A DNA stretch of 47,076 bases from an uncultured Solobacterium sp. (GTDB lineage Bacteria > Bacillota_I > Bacilli_A > Erysipelotrichales > Erysipelotrichaceae), in NCBI GenBank assembly GCA_900547815.1, contig URHY01000006.1, positions 1-47,076 on the forward strand, given 5' to 3'. The position numbers were made by a program, and so were the translations under genes. Positions 15,317 through 22,102 of this stretch are shown piece after piece. How positions within the stretch are numbered: the stretch's first letter is position 1; the number at the start of each line of letters is the position of its first letter. Under the pieces are notes generated by a model that was not told where the DNA came from, did no database searches, and was given only the letters and a program-made list of their open reading frames with translations.

Positions 15317-16300
15317 CTACCGTTCTTGTTCTCGTGATCTTTTCTTTGCCCAGTTTTCTAGCAAGTGAATCATAAGATCCTTTTTCTTGCCTGGTGTGAA
15401 GTCCTTGGGAAAATATTTATCGATTTCCTTCATTTGAAAAGATAACTTTTCTCTTTGATTTGGTTTTTCTTCCGATAAAGTATCTTCAATGAATTCTGTA
15501 GTTAGCTCGCCATCATGACTCAACCGCTTGAATTCCTGACATTGAGCAAGTGACGGTGTCCTTTGATTTTCAACAATCGCATTGGCTAAATCATACTGTT
15601 CGGATTCTGTTAAATATGAAAGTTCAACAGCCGGATTAAATGCAATCTTGATTTCATTTTCATGTCGTCCATCTACCATTTCCTGTAATGGTTCAATCAG
15701 ATAGGTTAAGCGAATAAATCGTTGAATTTGTTTCCTGCTAATTCCAACTTGCTCAGCCAATGCATAATCAGAACGATTTTCTTCATCTGACTTCGGGCCA
15801 ACTTGACCCGAAGTTGTCTTATATTCAATTCCTAATTCATCATCTGGTATTTCTTCAATTCGTTTTCCTTGATGTTTCATGGCTTCCAATCGCATTTTGT
15901 AGGCATAACCACGTTCGCTAGGATAAATGTTTTCTCGTTGAATATTGGAGTCGACCATTAAGATTGTTGCCTGGTCATCATCCAAATCACGGATAATTAC
16001 ATTCATTTCCTTTTTTCCTAGCTGTGACAAGGCAAATTTACGCCTGTGACCGGAAATCATTTCATACGTTCCATCTTTTTTGGGACGAACTAATGCAGGC
16101 ATCAGCATATCGTTTTCTTTAATCGAATCAATAAGCTTTGCCATATCCTCATCCATCGTGACATGGAAGGGATGTTCTTTAAAATCTGTAATCTTATCTA
16201 TAGGAATCGCCATTACTTTTTCGCTATTAGCTTCTTGTCTTTCTTCTTCCGTAGAAAAAAGGGAATCATAGCTAGGCAATCCTAAATCTAGTTTTGGCAA
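15317..16300 (-). CDS. parB: ParB/RepB/Spo0J family partition protein (arm 1)
   Basis: The best start is TTG at 16300 (MPKLDLGLPSYDSLFSTEEE) because AAAGGAGG lies 8 nt upstream, and arm 2 keeps the same TTG; the longer ATG-started frame runs through that site. The 327-residue product has the ParB N-domain with GHRRKFALSQLG and SNIQRENIYPSERGYAYKMR, a helix-turn-helix region (LAEQVGISRKQIQRFIRLTYL) and a charged C-terminus. It likely works with ParA in ICE maintenance or transfer. Sequence between residues about 155 and 200 differs strongly between arms, while the rest is nearly the same, so that surface may set specificity. Confidence 0.88.
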   Translation of the reverse strand: MPKLDLGLPSYDSLFSTEEERQEANSEKVMAIPIDKITDFKEHPFHVTMDEDMAKLIDSIKENDMLMPALVRPKKDGTYEMISGHRRKFALSQLGKKEMNVIIRDLDDDQATILMVDSNIQRENIYPSERGYAYKMRLEAMKHQGKRIEEIPDDELGIEYKTTSGQVGPKSDEENRSDYALAEQVGISRKQIQRFIRLTYLIEPLQEMVDGRHENEIKIAFNPAVELSYLTESEQYDLANAIVENQRTPSLAQCQEFKRLSHDGELTTEFIEDTLSEEKPNQREKLSFQMKEIDKYFPKDFTPGKKKDLMIHLLENWAKKRSREQER

Positions 16301-16314
16301 ATGTGCCACCTCCT

Positions 16315-16524
16315 TTAAAATAGAGTAAGTTGTATCGTGTTTTTCATTGCTTGATTGTTCCATTCATCAATAGCTTGATCAGAAGTTTGTCTAGTCTGTG
16401 CCCTGGCAGAACACAAAGTACATGTAACATATTGACCATAATAGCCATTGATTCGTTTACTGTCCCAGTCAATCAACAAATGTGCTGCACCATGACAATA
16501 GGGACATCGTTTAATTCTAGTCAT
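16315..16524 (-). CDS. Lar-like zinc-ribbon protein (arm 1)
   Basis: This 69-residue protein has two CxxC pairs (RCPYCHG and CTLCSAR) around INGYYGQYVTC and a helical end QAIDEWNNQAM, the pattern of Lar (restriction alleviation) proteins. Lar of Rac prophage modulates type I restriction enzymes; in ICEs small Lar-like proteins are common. It overlaps the ssb stop by 8 nt and is followed by parB after 14 nt. The anti-restriction role is by family analogy only. Confidence 0.7.
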   Translation of the reverse strand: MTRIKRCPYCHGAAHLLIDWDSKRINGYYGQYVTCTLCSARAQTRQTSDQAIDEWNNQAMKNTIQLTLF

Positions 16525-16822
16525 TTAACAATTCAAAAGACTCAACAACGACATTGGTTGAATACTGTTTTTTACCATCTTTTTCATAAGAGCTTGTACG
16601 AAGATTTCCAACAATACAAAATCCTGTATCTTTATCACCATGCTTACAGATATCATTTGCCATATCACCAAAGGCAATACAGTTAATATAATCTGTCCAT
16701 GGTTTCTTTCCATCTCTTAAACAAGCTAAAGAGAACTTTACAAAATTATTTCCTTTTCCATTCTTGGATACTTCAATATCTCTTGTCAAAGTTCCAAATA
16801 ATTCCACATGATTGTTTTTCAT
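16517..16822 (-). CDS. ssb: Single-stranded DNA-binding protein, short form (arm 1)
   Basis: The 101-residue OB-fold protein has standard SSB segments: NHVELFGTLTRDIEVSKNGKGN, VKFSLACLRDG, DYINCIAFGDMA and NLRTSSYEKDGKKQYSTNVVVESFEL. It lacks the acidic C-terminal tip (DDDIPF-like) through which chromosomal SSBs recruit partners. It would coat the transferred strand. It lies 10 nt after parA and overlaps the lar-like gene, so parA, ssb, lar and parB form one operon in both arms. Confidence 0.88.
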   Translation of the reverse strand: MKNNHVELFGTLTRDIEVSKNGKGNNFVKFSLACLRDGKKPWTDYINCIAFGDMANDICKHGDKDTGFCIVGNLRTSSYEKDGKKQYSTNVVVESFELLND

Positions 16823-16832
16823 TTCAATTCTC

Positions 16833-17651
16833 CTAAAGACTCATTTCATCTTTATGTTTTACTTTTGGATTTTTTATCAATTCTTTTGTCAGATTATCAT
16901 AAGCAACAGCCACTTTTGAATCTTTGGCATATGCATAGATACTTTTACCGGAAATAGATGCTTCACTGGCTTTCGTAGCTTTTGGAATGATCGTATCAAA
17001 TACACGGATGTTCTTTCCAAAGCTTTCTCGTATCGTATCAATCGTGCTTTTGGTAATGTTGGTATTTAGATCTGCAAGTGTCATTACAATTCCTGTAATC
17101 TTCAAATTACTATTGATCTTACGCTGCACTTTATTGACCGTCTGTAACAATTTCGTCATTCCTTTAGCTGGTAAATACTGTGTTTGTACTGGTATTAATA
17201 CTTTATCTGCAGCAGACAACGCATTGACGGTAAGCATACCAAGAGAAGGTGGACAATCAATAAAGATGTAATCGTATTTATCTCTTAATGGCTCAATACA
17301 ATTACTTAAAGTCTGTTCTCGGTTAATGACACTGACTAAACGCATTTCAAAATCGGCCAATTCAATGTTTGCCGGAATCAGATCTACATCTTCTTCATGA
17401 TGCAAAATCAAAGAATCATAATCAATATCATTGTCATTTATATAATCATCTAGCATAGAAGATACAGAATGTTCGAGTGCATCATTGTTTTTCCAACCTA
17501 AACAACATGTTAAATCACCCTGTGGATCAAAATCTACAATTAATACATCAAATCCCTGTCGAGATAAACCAATTGCTACATTCTCTGTTGTTGTTGTTTT
17601 ACCAACGCCACCTTTTTGATTCGTGACTGCGATTACTTTACATTTACACAT
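16833..17651 (-). CDS. parA: ParA family ATPase (arm 1)
   Basis: The start chosen is ATG at 17651 (MCKCKVIAVTNQKGGVGKTT), 7 nt after AAGGAG; the longer frame reads through a leader hairpin. Deviant Walker A KGGVGKTT, VDFDPQGDL and IFIDCPPSLGMLTVNAL are intact, with the ParA end segments (KATKASEASISGKSIYAYA). ParA forms ATP-dependent filaments on the nucleoid to segregate a ParB complex; in ICEs it may stabilise the circular form. The Shine-Dalgarno is paired in a leader hairpin (17659-17701), so translation is probably controlled. Confidence 0.9.
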   Translation of the reverse strand: MCKCKVIAVTNQKGGVGKTTTTENVAIGLSRQGFDVLIVDFDPQGDLTCCLGWKNNDALEHSVSSMLDDYINDNDIDYDSLILHHEEDVDLIPANIELADFEMRLVSVINREQTLSNCIEPLRDKYDYIFIDCPPSLGMLTVNALSAADKVLIPVQTQYLPAKGMTKLLQTVNKVQRKINSNLKITGIVMTLADLNTNITKSTIDTIRESFGKNIRVFDTIIPKATKASEASISGKSIYAYAKDSKVAVAYDNLTKELIKNPKVKHKDEMSL

Positions 17652-17658
17652 AAAAAAA

Positions 17659-17701
17659 CTCCTTTCCCACAACCAACCATTTGTTGGCTATGTAAAAGGA
17701 G
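17659..17701 (-). promoter_or_regulatory. Leader hairpin that covers the parA Shine-Dalgarno (arm 1)
   Basis: In the parA leader CTCCTTTT pairs with GAAAGGAG (the ribosome site), and inside it CCAAC-AAATG-GTTGG forms an apical stem. Arm 2 keeps the outer stem and has CCAGG-AAAT-CCTGG in the apical stem, so both sides changed together. This supports a real RNA structure that limits parA translation. Confidence 0.65.
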
Positions 17702-17721
17702 CAGGGAATAAAGAGCATAGA

Positions 17722-18666
17722 TTAAGCTTTTAAGAAATTCATAACTAGCTTGACCATTGTTTCTTTTTCCTCTGGTCTAGATTCGGCAATCATTAATGTA
17801 ATAGCAACTAAGGCGCTATCTGAAATGATTTGTTTTCCATCAATGATTAAATGTTGATTCTTATTCAAAAATTCAAGAAAAATGGAAGCGCCAATTCGTT
17901 TGCATCCATCTACAAAAGGATGATCTTTGACTAGAAAGTACAGTAGATTAGCTGCCTTTTCTTCAATGCTTGGATAGATTTCTTGTCCAAATACATTTTG
18001 ATATACAGCTGCAATAATTCCATTCAATTTGCCTGGTTCTTTTTCAACACCAAATACATCAGAAAATCCACCATATTTCATAGAATCAATAAGAGTTCTG
18101 CACTCTTCATAGGTTAATTGGTAAATAGAGTCTTTACCTTTTGGTTTAGAAATACACCCATGATCATAATCATCAAGTAATGATAGTGCATTTGAATAGG
18201 CTTCAATGACATTCAAAACTTCTTTTTCCTCAATACCTAAAGTAGAAGCTAACATTCTGGATTGAATTGAAACAGTTTTATTTAGTACCTCAATCCTTTT
18301 TTCATTTATTGCATATCCCTTCATCATGTAGTCTTTTAATATAGAAGTGGCCCATTTTCGAAAGATAACACCATTTTGAGATTTCACACGATATCCCACG
18401 GAAATAATCATATCCAAATTATAGTATTCAATAGATCTTTGTATTTTTCTGTTTCCTTCAGTTTGAACTGTCGCAAATTTTGCGACAGTTGAATCATCTA
18501 ATTCTTCTTTTAAAGCATTGTTAATATGCTTACCAATGGTTTTAACGTCTCTGTCAAATAATTGTGCAAGTTGATTACGATTTAACCATACTGTTTCATT
18601 ATCTGGTGATACTGTAACATCCAGCTGTAAATCACCATTTACAAATTTAATAATTTCATTGTTCAT
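17722..18666 (-). CDS. RhuM family protein with C-terminal Fic/Doc domain
   Basis: Residues 1 to about 150 are a RhuM domain (ETVWLNRNQLAQLFDRDVKT then YYNLDMIISVGYRVKSQNGV), a DNA-binding-like fold found in phage and island proteins. Residues about 165-314 are a Fic/Doc fold whose motif reads HPFVDGCKRIGA (249-260) where HPFxDGNKR is usual: the Asn is Cys. Fic/Doc enzymes AMPylate or phosphorylate targets, and Doc is a toxin. The Asn-to-Cys change may lower or alter activity. It has no partner gene; arm 2 has no copy. An 18-bp perfect palindrome lies 42 nt upstream and may be its operator. Confidence 0.82.
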   Translation of the reverse strand: MNNEIIKFVNGDLQLDVTVSPDNETVWLNRNQLAQLFDRDVKTIGKHINNALKEELDDSTVAKFATVQTEGNRKIQRSIEYYNLDMIISVGYRVKSQNGVIFRKWATSILKDYMMKGYAINEKRIEVLNKTVSIQSRMLASTLGIEEKEVLNVIEAYSNALSLLDDYDHGCISKPKGKDSIYQLTYEECRTLIDSMKYGGFSDVFGVEKEPGKLNGIIAAVYQNVFGQEIYPSIEEKAANLLYFLVKDHPFVDGCKRIGASIFLEFLNKNQHLIIDGKQIISDSALVAITLMIAESRPEEKETMVKLVMNFLKA

Positions 18667-18707
18667 GTTTTCTCCAATCTTTTTATATTTGAATGATTTT
18701 AATAAAG

Positions 18708-18725
18708 AGTTTCTTTAAAGAAACT
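18708..18725. promoter_or_regulatory. 18-bp perfect palindrome upstream of RhuM-Fic
   Basis: The half-site AGTTTCTTT is followed directly by its complement AAAGAAACT, an 18-bp perfect palindrome without spacer, 42 nt before the RhuM-Fic start. Such dyads upstream of toxin-like genes are typical operators, possibly bound by the RhuM domain itself. Function is inferred. Confidence 0.5.
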
Positions 18726-18841
18726 ATAGCATAGTAAGCTTTATTCATCAAAACTGTAATAATCTTTCTTCATAGTCAGGTGTTTAGACTATGTAAATAC
18801 TGTATTTTGAGTCTAGTAGGCATTCAAGAGAGCATCCGAAC

Positions 18842-18866
18842 GGTTCGGATTCTGTCGGGGACGCCA
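18842..18866 (+). repeat. tRNA 3'-end-like segment 1
   Basis: GGTTCGGATTC then TGTCGGGGACGCCA resembles a T-loop plus acceptor 3' strand with CCA. It lacks any 5' tRNA part. It also overlaps a 17-bp dyad (18834-18850, ATCCGAAC/GTTCGGAT). It is probably an old attachment-site remnant. Confidence 0.4.
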
Positions 18867-18891
18867 AATTTTTTCGGGCCCTGTGCCATAG

Positions 18892-18917
18892 GGTTCGAAT
18901 GCATGTCGGGGGCACCC
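18892..18917 (+). repeat. tRNA 3'-end-like segment 2
   Basis: GGTTCGAATGC then ATGTCGGGGGCACCC again has the T-loop and acceptor-CC pattern. It is 50 bp after segment 1 and 276 bp before segment 3. No 5' half of a tRNA precedes it. Confidence 0.4.
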
Positions 18918-18946
18918 AAAAATGGGGGAAAAGTGTTCGACCGACC

Positions 18947-19029
18947 TGTGCTAATTCGAACTTTTTTGCTAATTAGAGGGGTTCGGATGACGTCATCCGA
19001 ACCATCATTCGAACCCATTTATTAGCACA
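18947..19029. repeat. Nested palindrome region in the central spacer
   Basis: A 24-bp perfect palindrome (18980-19003, half GGTTCGGATGAC) sits inside outer arms TGTGCTAA + TTCGAA (18947-18960) and TTCGAA (19008-19013) ... TTAGCACA (19022-19029). Together they make an 83-bp symmetric structure that could form a cruciform or bind a dimeric protein at several sites. Its half-site GTTCGGAT also occurs in the dyad at 18834-18850. No coding frame is convincing here. A role as attachment or recombination control site is possible. Confidence 0.55.
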
Positions 19030-19055
19030 AAACGGACAAAAATGAAGAATCAAAA

Positions 19056-19095
19056 AAGTGCTAAAAATGCCGTATTTACGGCACAATTAACACTT
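19056..19095. other. 40-nt hairpin in the central spacer
   Basis: AAGTGCTAA and TTAACACTT (one mismatch) enclose TGCCGT/ACGGCA (19068-19083) with an ATTT loop. Flanking direct repeats CGGACAAAA at 19033-19041 and 19108-19116 may be arm-type binding sites of a tyrosine recombinase. No T-run follows, so it is not a plain terminator. Confidence 0.45.
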
Positions 19096-19120
19096 CACGA
19101 TATCAAGCGGACAAAATACA

Positions 19121-19192
19121 GGGTCAGCTCCTAAGCAGGAGGCCAGTTTCCTAAACCGCAGGTCGAAGGTTCGACTCCTTTCGGGGGCACCA
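19121..19192 (+). repeat. Partial tRNA-like sequence with CCA end, likely attachment site
   Basis: The segment ends GGTTCGACTCC then TTTCGGGGGCACCA, an excellent T-arm/acceptor 3' strand with encoded CCA (GAAGG pairs with CCTTT around TTCGACT). The 5' acceptor strand that should match (TGCCCCC) is not nearby and the anticodon-arm part pairs poorly. Two TCCTAA strings suggest a tRNA-Arg(CCU) 3' half, possibly two merged remnants. It is not a complete tRNA gene. ICEs commonly integrate into tRNA 3' ends, so this is probably an att remnant. Confidence 0.5.
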
Positions 19193-19240
19193 TTTATTTA
19201 TTAAACAAAGGGTTTTCAATACTTTGTAATCCATGTAACT

Positions 19241-19276
19241 AAGCGATAGAGTCTGTTGATTTTGTCGCTTTTTTCT
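19241..19276 (+). terminator. Terminator-like hairpin after the tRNA-like segment
   Basis: AAGCGA (19241-19246) and TCGCTT (19265-19270) with a T-run TTTTCTT follow the tRNA-like segment. The loop is long (18 nt). The rest of 19196-19447 shows no gene, only AT-rich sequence before the arm 2 parA leader. Confidence 0.4.
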
Positions 19277-19456
19277 TATCAGAAATTGGATGATTTTTAC
19301 TGCTTTCTCAGACAATAGAAATTAGCTTGATTCAAATATTTTGACTGCTTCCAGCTAATAAAAATAGGCTCTCAGCTAATGTGCATCTTTTAAGAACACT
19401 TGATGAGTGGCCAAACATAAGCGTATAGAAGCATAAAACAAGACAATATGAGCAAA

Positions 19457-19499
19457 CTCCTTTTACATAGCCAGGAAATCCTGGTATATGAGAAAGGAG
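19457..19499 (+). promoter_or_regulatory. Leader hairpin that covers the parA Shine-Dalgarno (arm 2)
   Basis: CTCCTTT (19457-19463) pairs with AAAGGAG (19493-19499), and CCAGG (19471-19475) pairs with CCTGG (19480-19484) around AAAT. The apical stem differs from arm 1 on both sides yet still pairs, which supports the structure. The parA start is 8 nt beyond the paired ribosome site. Confidence 0.65.
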
Positions 19500-19507
19500 T
19501 TTTTATT

Positions 19508-20326
19508 ATGCCAAAATGTAAAGTAATCGCAGTCACAAATCAAAAAGGTGGTGTAGGCAAAACTACAACTACAGAGAATGTGGCCATTGGTTTGGCTCGA
19601 AATGGATGCAATGTATTGATTGTGGATTTTGATCCTCAGGGCGATCTTACAAGCTGTCTTGGTTGGAAAAACAATGATTCATTGGAACACTCTGTTTCAT
19701 CTATGCTTGATGATTATATCAATGACAATGATATTAATTATGAATCGTTAATTTTACACCATGAAGAACACGTGGATTTAATTCCGGCAAATATTGAATT
19801 AGCAGATTTTGAAATGCGTCTAGTGAGTGTAATCAACAGAGAACAGACTTTAAGTAATTGTATTGAGCCATTGAGAAATCAATATGATTACATCTTTATT
19901 GATTGTCCACCATCATTAGGTATGTTGACGGTTAATGCTTTATCAGCAGCTGATGAAGTACTGATACCAGTACAGACGCAGTATCTTCCTGCAAAAGGAA
20001 TGACTAAGTTATTACAGACGGTAGGAAAAGTTCAACGTAAGATTAATAGTAATCTAAAAATCACCGGTATTGTGATGACGCTTGCGGATTTAAACACGAA
20101 TCTAACAAAGAGTACAATCGAAACGATTCGAGAAAGTTTCGGAAAGAATATTCGTGTGTTTGATACAATCATTCCAAAAGCAACGAAGGCAAGTGAAGCA
20201 AGTATTTCCGGCAAGAGTATCTATGCGTATGCCAAAGACTCTAAAGTAGCTTTAGCTTATGCAAATCTTACAAAGGAATTAATCAATAATCAAAAAGTTA
20301 AGCACAAAGAAGAATTAAATAGATAG
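19508..20326 (+). CDS. parA: ParA family ATPase (arm 2)
   Basis: The start is ATG 19508 (MPKCKVIAVTNQKGGVGKTT) behind AAAGGAG; an upstream in-frame ATG at 19448 would translate the leader hairpin and is unlikely. It is the same protein as in arm 1 with scattered changes (for example MPKCK for MCKCK, GRNGCNVL for SRQGFDVL), and all Walker motifs are intact. It heads the operon parA-ssb-lar-parB. Having two intact ParA/ParB pairs in one region raises the chance of cross-talk between the arms. Confidence 0.9.
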   Translation: MPKCKVIAVTNQKGGVGKTTTTENVAIGLARNGCNVLIVDFDPQGDLTSCLGWKNNDSLEHSVSSMLDDYINDNDINYESLILHHEEHVDLIPANIELADFEMRLVSVINREQTLSNCIEPLRNQYDYIFIDCPPSLGMLTVNALSAADEVLIPVQTQYLPAKGMTKLLQTVGKVQRKINSNLKITGIVMTLADLNTNLTKSTIETIRESFGKNIRVFDTIIPKATKASEASISGKSIYAYAKDSKVALAYANLTKELINNQKVKHKEELNR

Positions 20327-20338
20327 GAGAAAAAGTAA

Positions 20339-20644
20339 ATGACAAACAATTATGTTTTATTGAATGGAAAACTCTCAAGAGATATTGAAGTTACTAAAAA
20401 TGATAAGGGCAATTCTTTTGTGAAGTTTTGTTTAATTTGTACAAGGGACGGTAATAGTTCGTATTCGGATTACGTTAACTGTATCGCATTTGGAGAAATT
20501 GCGAATGCCATCTGTAGAAAAGGAGAAAAGGATACAGCTTATCATATTGAAGGAAATATCCGAACAAATTCTTACGAGAAGAATGGTAAAAAGAATTATT
20601 CCACAAATGTGGTTGTAGAATCTTTTAGATTGCTGGATGCCTAG
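20339..20644 (+). CDS. ssb: Single-stranded DNA-binding protein, short form (arm 2)
   Basis: This 101-residue SSB is the counterpart of the arm 1 protein (YVLLNGKLSRDIEVTKNDKGN, DYVNCIAFGEIA, NSYEKNGKKNYSTNVVVESF). It again lacks the acidic SSB tip. It starts 12 nt after parA and overlaps the lar-like gene by 8 nt. Divergence from arm 1 is greater than for ParA, mainly on the surface. Confidence 0.88.
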   Translation: MTNNYVLLNGKLSRDIEVTKNDKGNSFVKFCLICTRDGNSSYSDYVNCIAFGEIANAICRKGEKDTAYHIEGNIRTNSYEKNGKKNYSTNVVVESFRLLDA

Positions 20645-20846
20645 AATCAAACGATGTCCATTTTGTCATTCAACTGCTCATTTAGTAATTGATTGGAACA
20701 GTAAAAGAATCAATGGCTATTATGGCCAGTATGTTATTTGTACGTTATGCTCTAAAAGAACAAAAACTGAGCCAACATCAGGTCAAGCGATTGAAGAATG
20801 GAATCATCATGTATTAAAAAAGAATATACAACTCACTTTATTTTAA
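20637..20846 (+). CDS. Lar-like zinc-ribbon protein (arm 2)
   Basis: This 69-residue protein (RCPFCHS, CTLCSKR, QAIEEWNHHV) keeps both CxxC pairs and the helix of the arm 1 counterpart. The ATG lies within the last codons of ssb, so translation is coupled. It likely modulates restriction by family analogy. parB follows after 15 nt. Confidence 0.7.
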   Translation: MPRIKRCPFCHSTAHLVIDWNSKRINGYYGQYVICTLCSKRTKTEPTSGQAIEEWNHHVLKKNIQLTLF

Positions 20847-20861
20847 AAGGAGGTGGCAAAC

Positions 20862-21842
20862 TTGCCAAAATTAGACTTAGGATTGCCAAGCTATGACTCC
20901 TTATTTTCTACAGAAGAAGAAAGACAGGAAGCCAATACCGAAAAGGTAATGACAATCCCTATAAACAAAATTAAAGATTTTGAAGGGCACCCATTTCATG
21001 TAACTATGGATGAAGATATGGCCAAGTTGATTGATTCAATCAAAGAAAACGATATGTTGATGCCTGCACTTGTACGACCTAAACCAGATGGAACTTATGA
21101 AATGATATCTGGTCACAGGCGTAAATTTGCCATGTCACAGCTAGGAAGAACCGAAATGAATGCTATCATACGAGATTTGGACGATGATCAGGCAACAATC
21201 TTAATGGTCGACTCCAATATTCAACGTGAAAACATTTATCCTAGTGAAAGAGGTTATGCCTATAAAATGCGCTTAGAAGCCATGAAACATCGAGGTAAAA
21301 AAGTGGATATTAATGTTGATGATGTTCATGTTGAATATGATAAGCCAACTTCGGCCCAAGTTGGGCCGAAGCTAACAGGAACAAGAACTAATGAGATACT
21401 TGCTGAACAATTAGGCATAAGTAAGAATCAGATAAAACGATTTATTCGTTTAACCTATCTTATTGAACCATTGCAGGAAATGGTCGATGGACGTAATGAG
21501 AATGAGATAAAAATTGCATTTAATCCAGCCGTTGAATTGTCATATTTAACAGAATCGGAACAATTTGATTTAGTGAATGCGATCATTGAAAATCAAAGGA
21601 CTCCATCATTAGCTCAATGTCAGGAATTCAAGCGATTGAGCCATGATGGTGAGCTTACTGCAGATTTCATTGAAGATACGCTTTCTGAGGAAAAACCAAA
21701 CCAAAGAGAGAAACTATCTTTTCAAATGAAGGAAATTGATAAATATTTTCCCAAGGAGTACACACCCGGCAAAAAGAAGGATTTGATGATTCACTTGCTG
21801 GAAAACTGGGCAAAGAAAAGATCACGAGAACAAGAGCGATAA
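20862..21842 (+). CDS. parB: ParB/RepB/Spo0J family partition protein (arm 2)
   Basis: TTG at 20862 is the likely start (MPKLDLGLPSYDSLFSTEEE): AAGGAGG lies 8 nt upstream, and the GTG at 20853 falls inside that site. The 326-residue product has GHRRKFAMSQLG, SNIQRENIYPSERGYAYKMR and LAEQLGISKNQIKRFIRLTYL. Its residues about 155-195 (VDINVDDVHVEYDKPTSAQV) differ strongly from arm 1 while both sides are almost the same. That local divergence lies just before the helix-turn-helix. Confidence 0.88.
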   Translation: MPKLDLGLPSYDSLFSTEEERQEANTEKVMTIPINKIKDFEGHPFHVTMDEDMAKLIDSIKENDMLMPALVRPKPDGTYEMISGHRRKFAMSQLGRTEMNAIIRDLDDDQATILMVDSNIQRENIYPSERGYAYKMRLEAMKHRGKKVDINVDDVHVEYDKPTSAQVGPKLTGTRTNEILAEQLGISKNQIKRFIRLTYLIEPLQEMVDGRNENEIKIAFNPAVELSYLTESEQFDLVNAIIENQRTPSLAQCQEFKRLSHDGELTADFIEDTLSEEKPNQREKLSFQMKEIDKYFPKEYTPGKKKDLMIHLLENWAKKRSREQER

Positions 21843-21882
21843 TTGAATGTAGAGATTGCCTTGTTCGTACTTGTGATTGTTC

Positions 21883-21905
21883 CAAACTGTTGGAGGGGCA
21901 GTTTG
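21883..21905. other. Conserved hairpin after parB (arm 2)
   Basis: CAAACTG (21883-21889) and CAGTTTG (21899-21905) match the hairpin of arm 1 at 15254-15276. A second short stem GAGGT/ACCTC follows at 21918-21935. Together they may end the parB transcript. Confidence 0.45.
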
Positions 21906-21951
21906 TCTTTGCGTGGTGAGGTGTGACTTTTACCTCCCCTAAAACCCCTCC

Positions 21952-21984
21952 TACCTACCGAAAGAATCTTATTACCTACCGAAA
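21952..21984. repeat. Two 12-bp direct repeats downstream of parB (arm 2)
   Basis: TACCTACCGAAA occurs at 21952-21963 and 21973-21984, a 21-bp period, the complement of the arm 1 pair. Conservation of motif and spacing against a changing background supports a protein-binding site. Confidence 0.55.
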
Positions 21985-22102
21985 AAGAAAAAATGTTTGT
22001 TATCTAGTAAGAATAAATATTTGTATGTTGGTAAATAAAATTTATATTGAGTATTTTTAAATAAAGAGATGTTATTAAGAAATACAAATGGAGGTAAATC
22101 AA

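Larger units (their letters stand above)
591..18666 (-). mobile_element. ICE arm 1 (conjugative element, minus-strand orientation)
   Basis: All genes here point left and share a backbone: parA-ssb-lar-parB, secreted protein, structured RNA with PBECR4-type gene, adhesin, sortase B, ardC, toprim protein, small conjugation genes, mobC, MOBP relaxase, pcfB and virD4. The same order from parA to ardC recurs inverted at 19448-34143. The VirB4-like and other type IV secretion genes expected after virD4 would lie left of the window or be separated by the inserted recombinase element. No integrase is present in this arm within the window. The outer limits are approximate; the inner limit could be the tRNA-like sequences at 18842-19192. 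Confidence 0.75.

Noticed and set aside
18780..19025. Open frames on both strands across the central spacer
   Set aside because: They arise from the palindromes and the GC-rich tRNA-like pieces; the frames on both strands mirror each other and show no ribosome site or protein family.
19121..19192. A complete tRNA gene with CCA end
   Set aside because: Only the T-arm and acceptor 3' strand fit. The 5' strand TGCCCCC is missing upstream and the anticodon region pairs poorly, so it was listed as a tRNA-like remnant.
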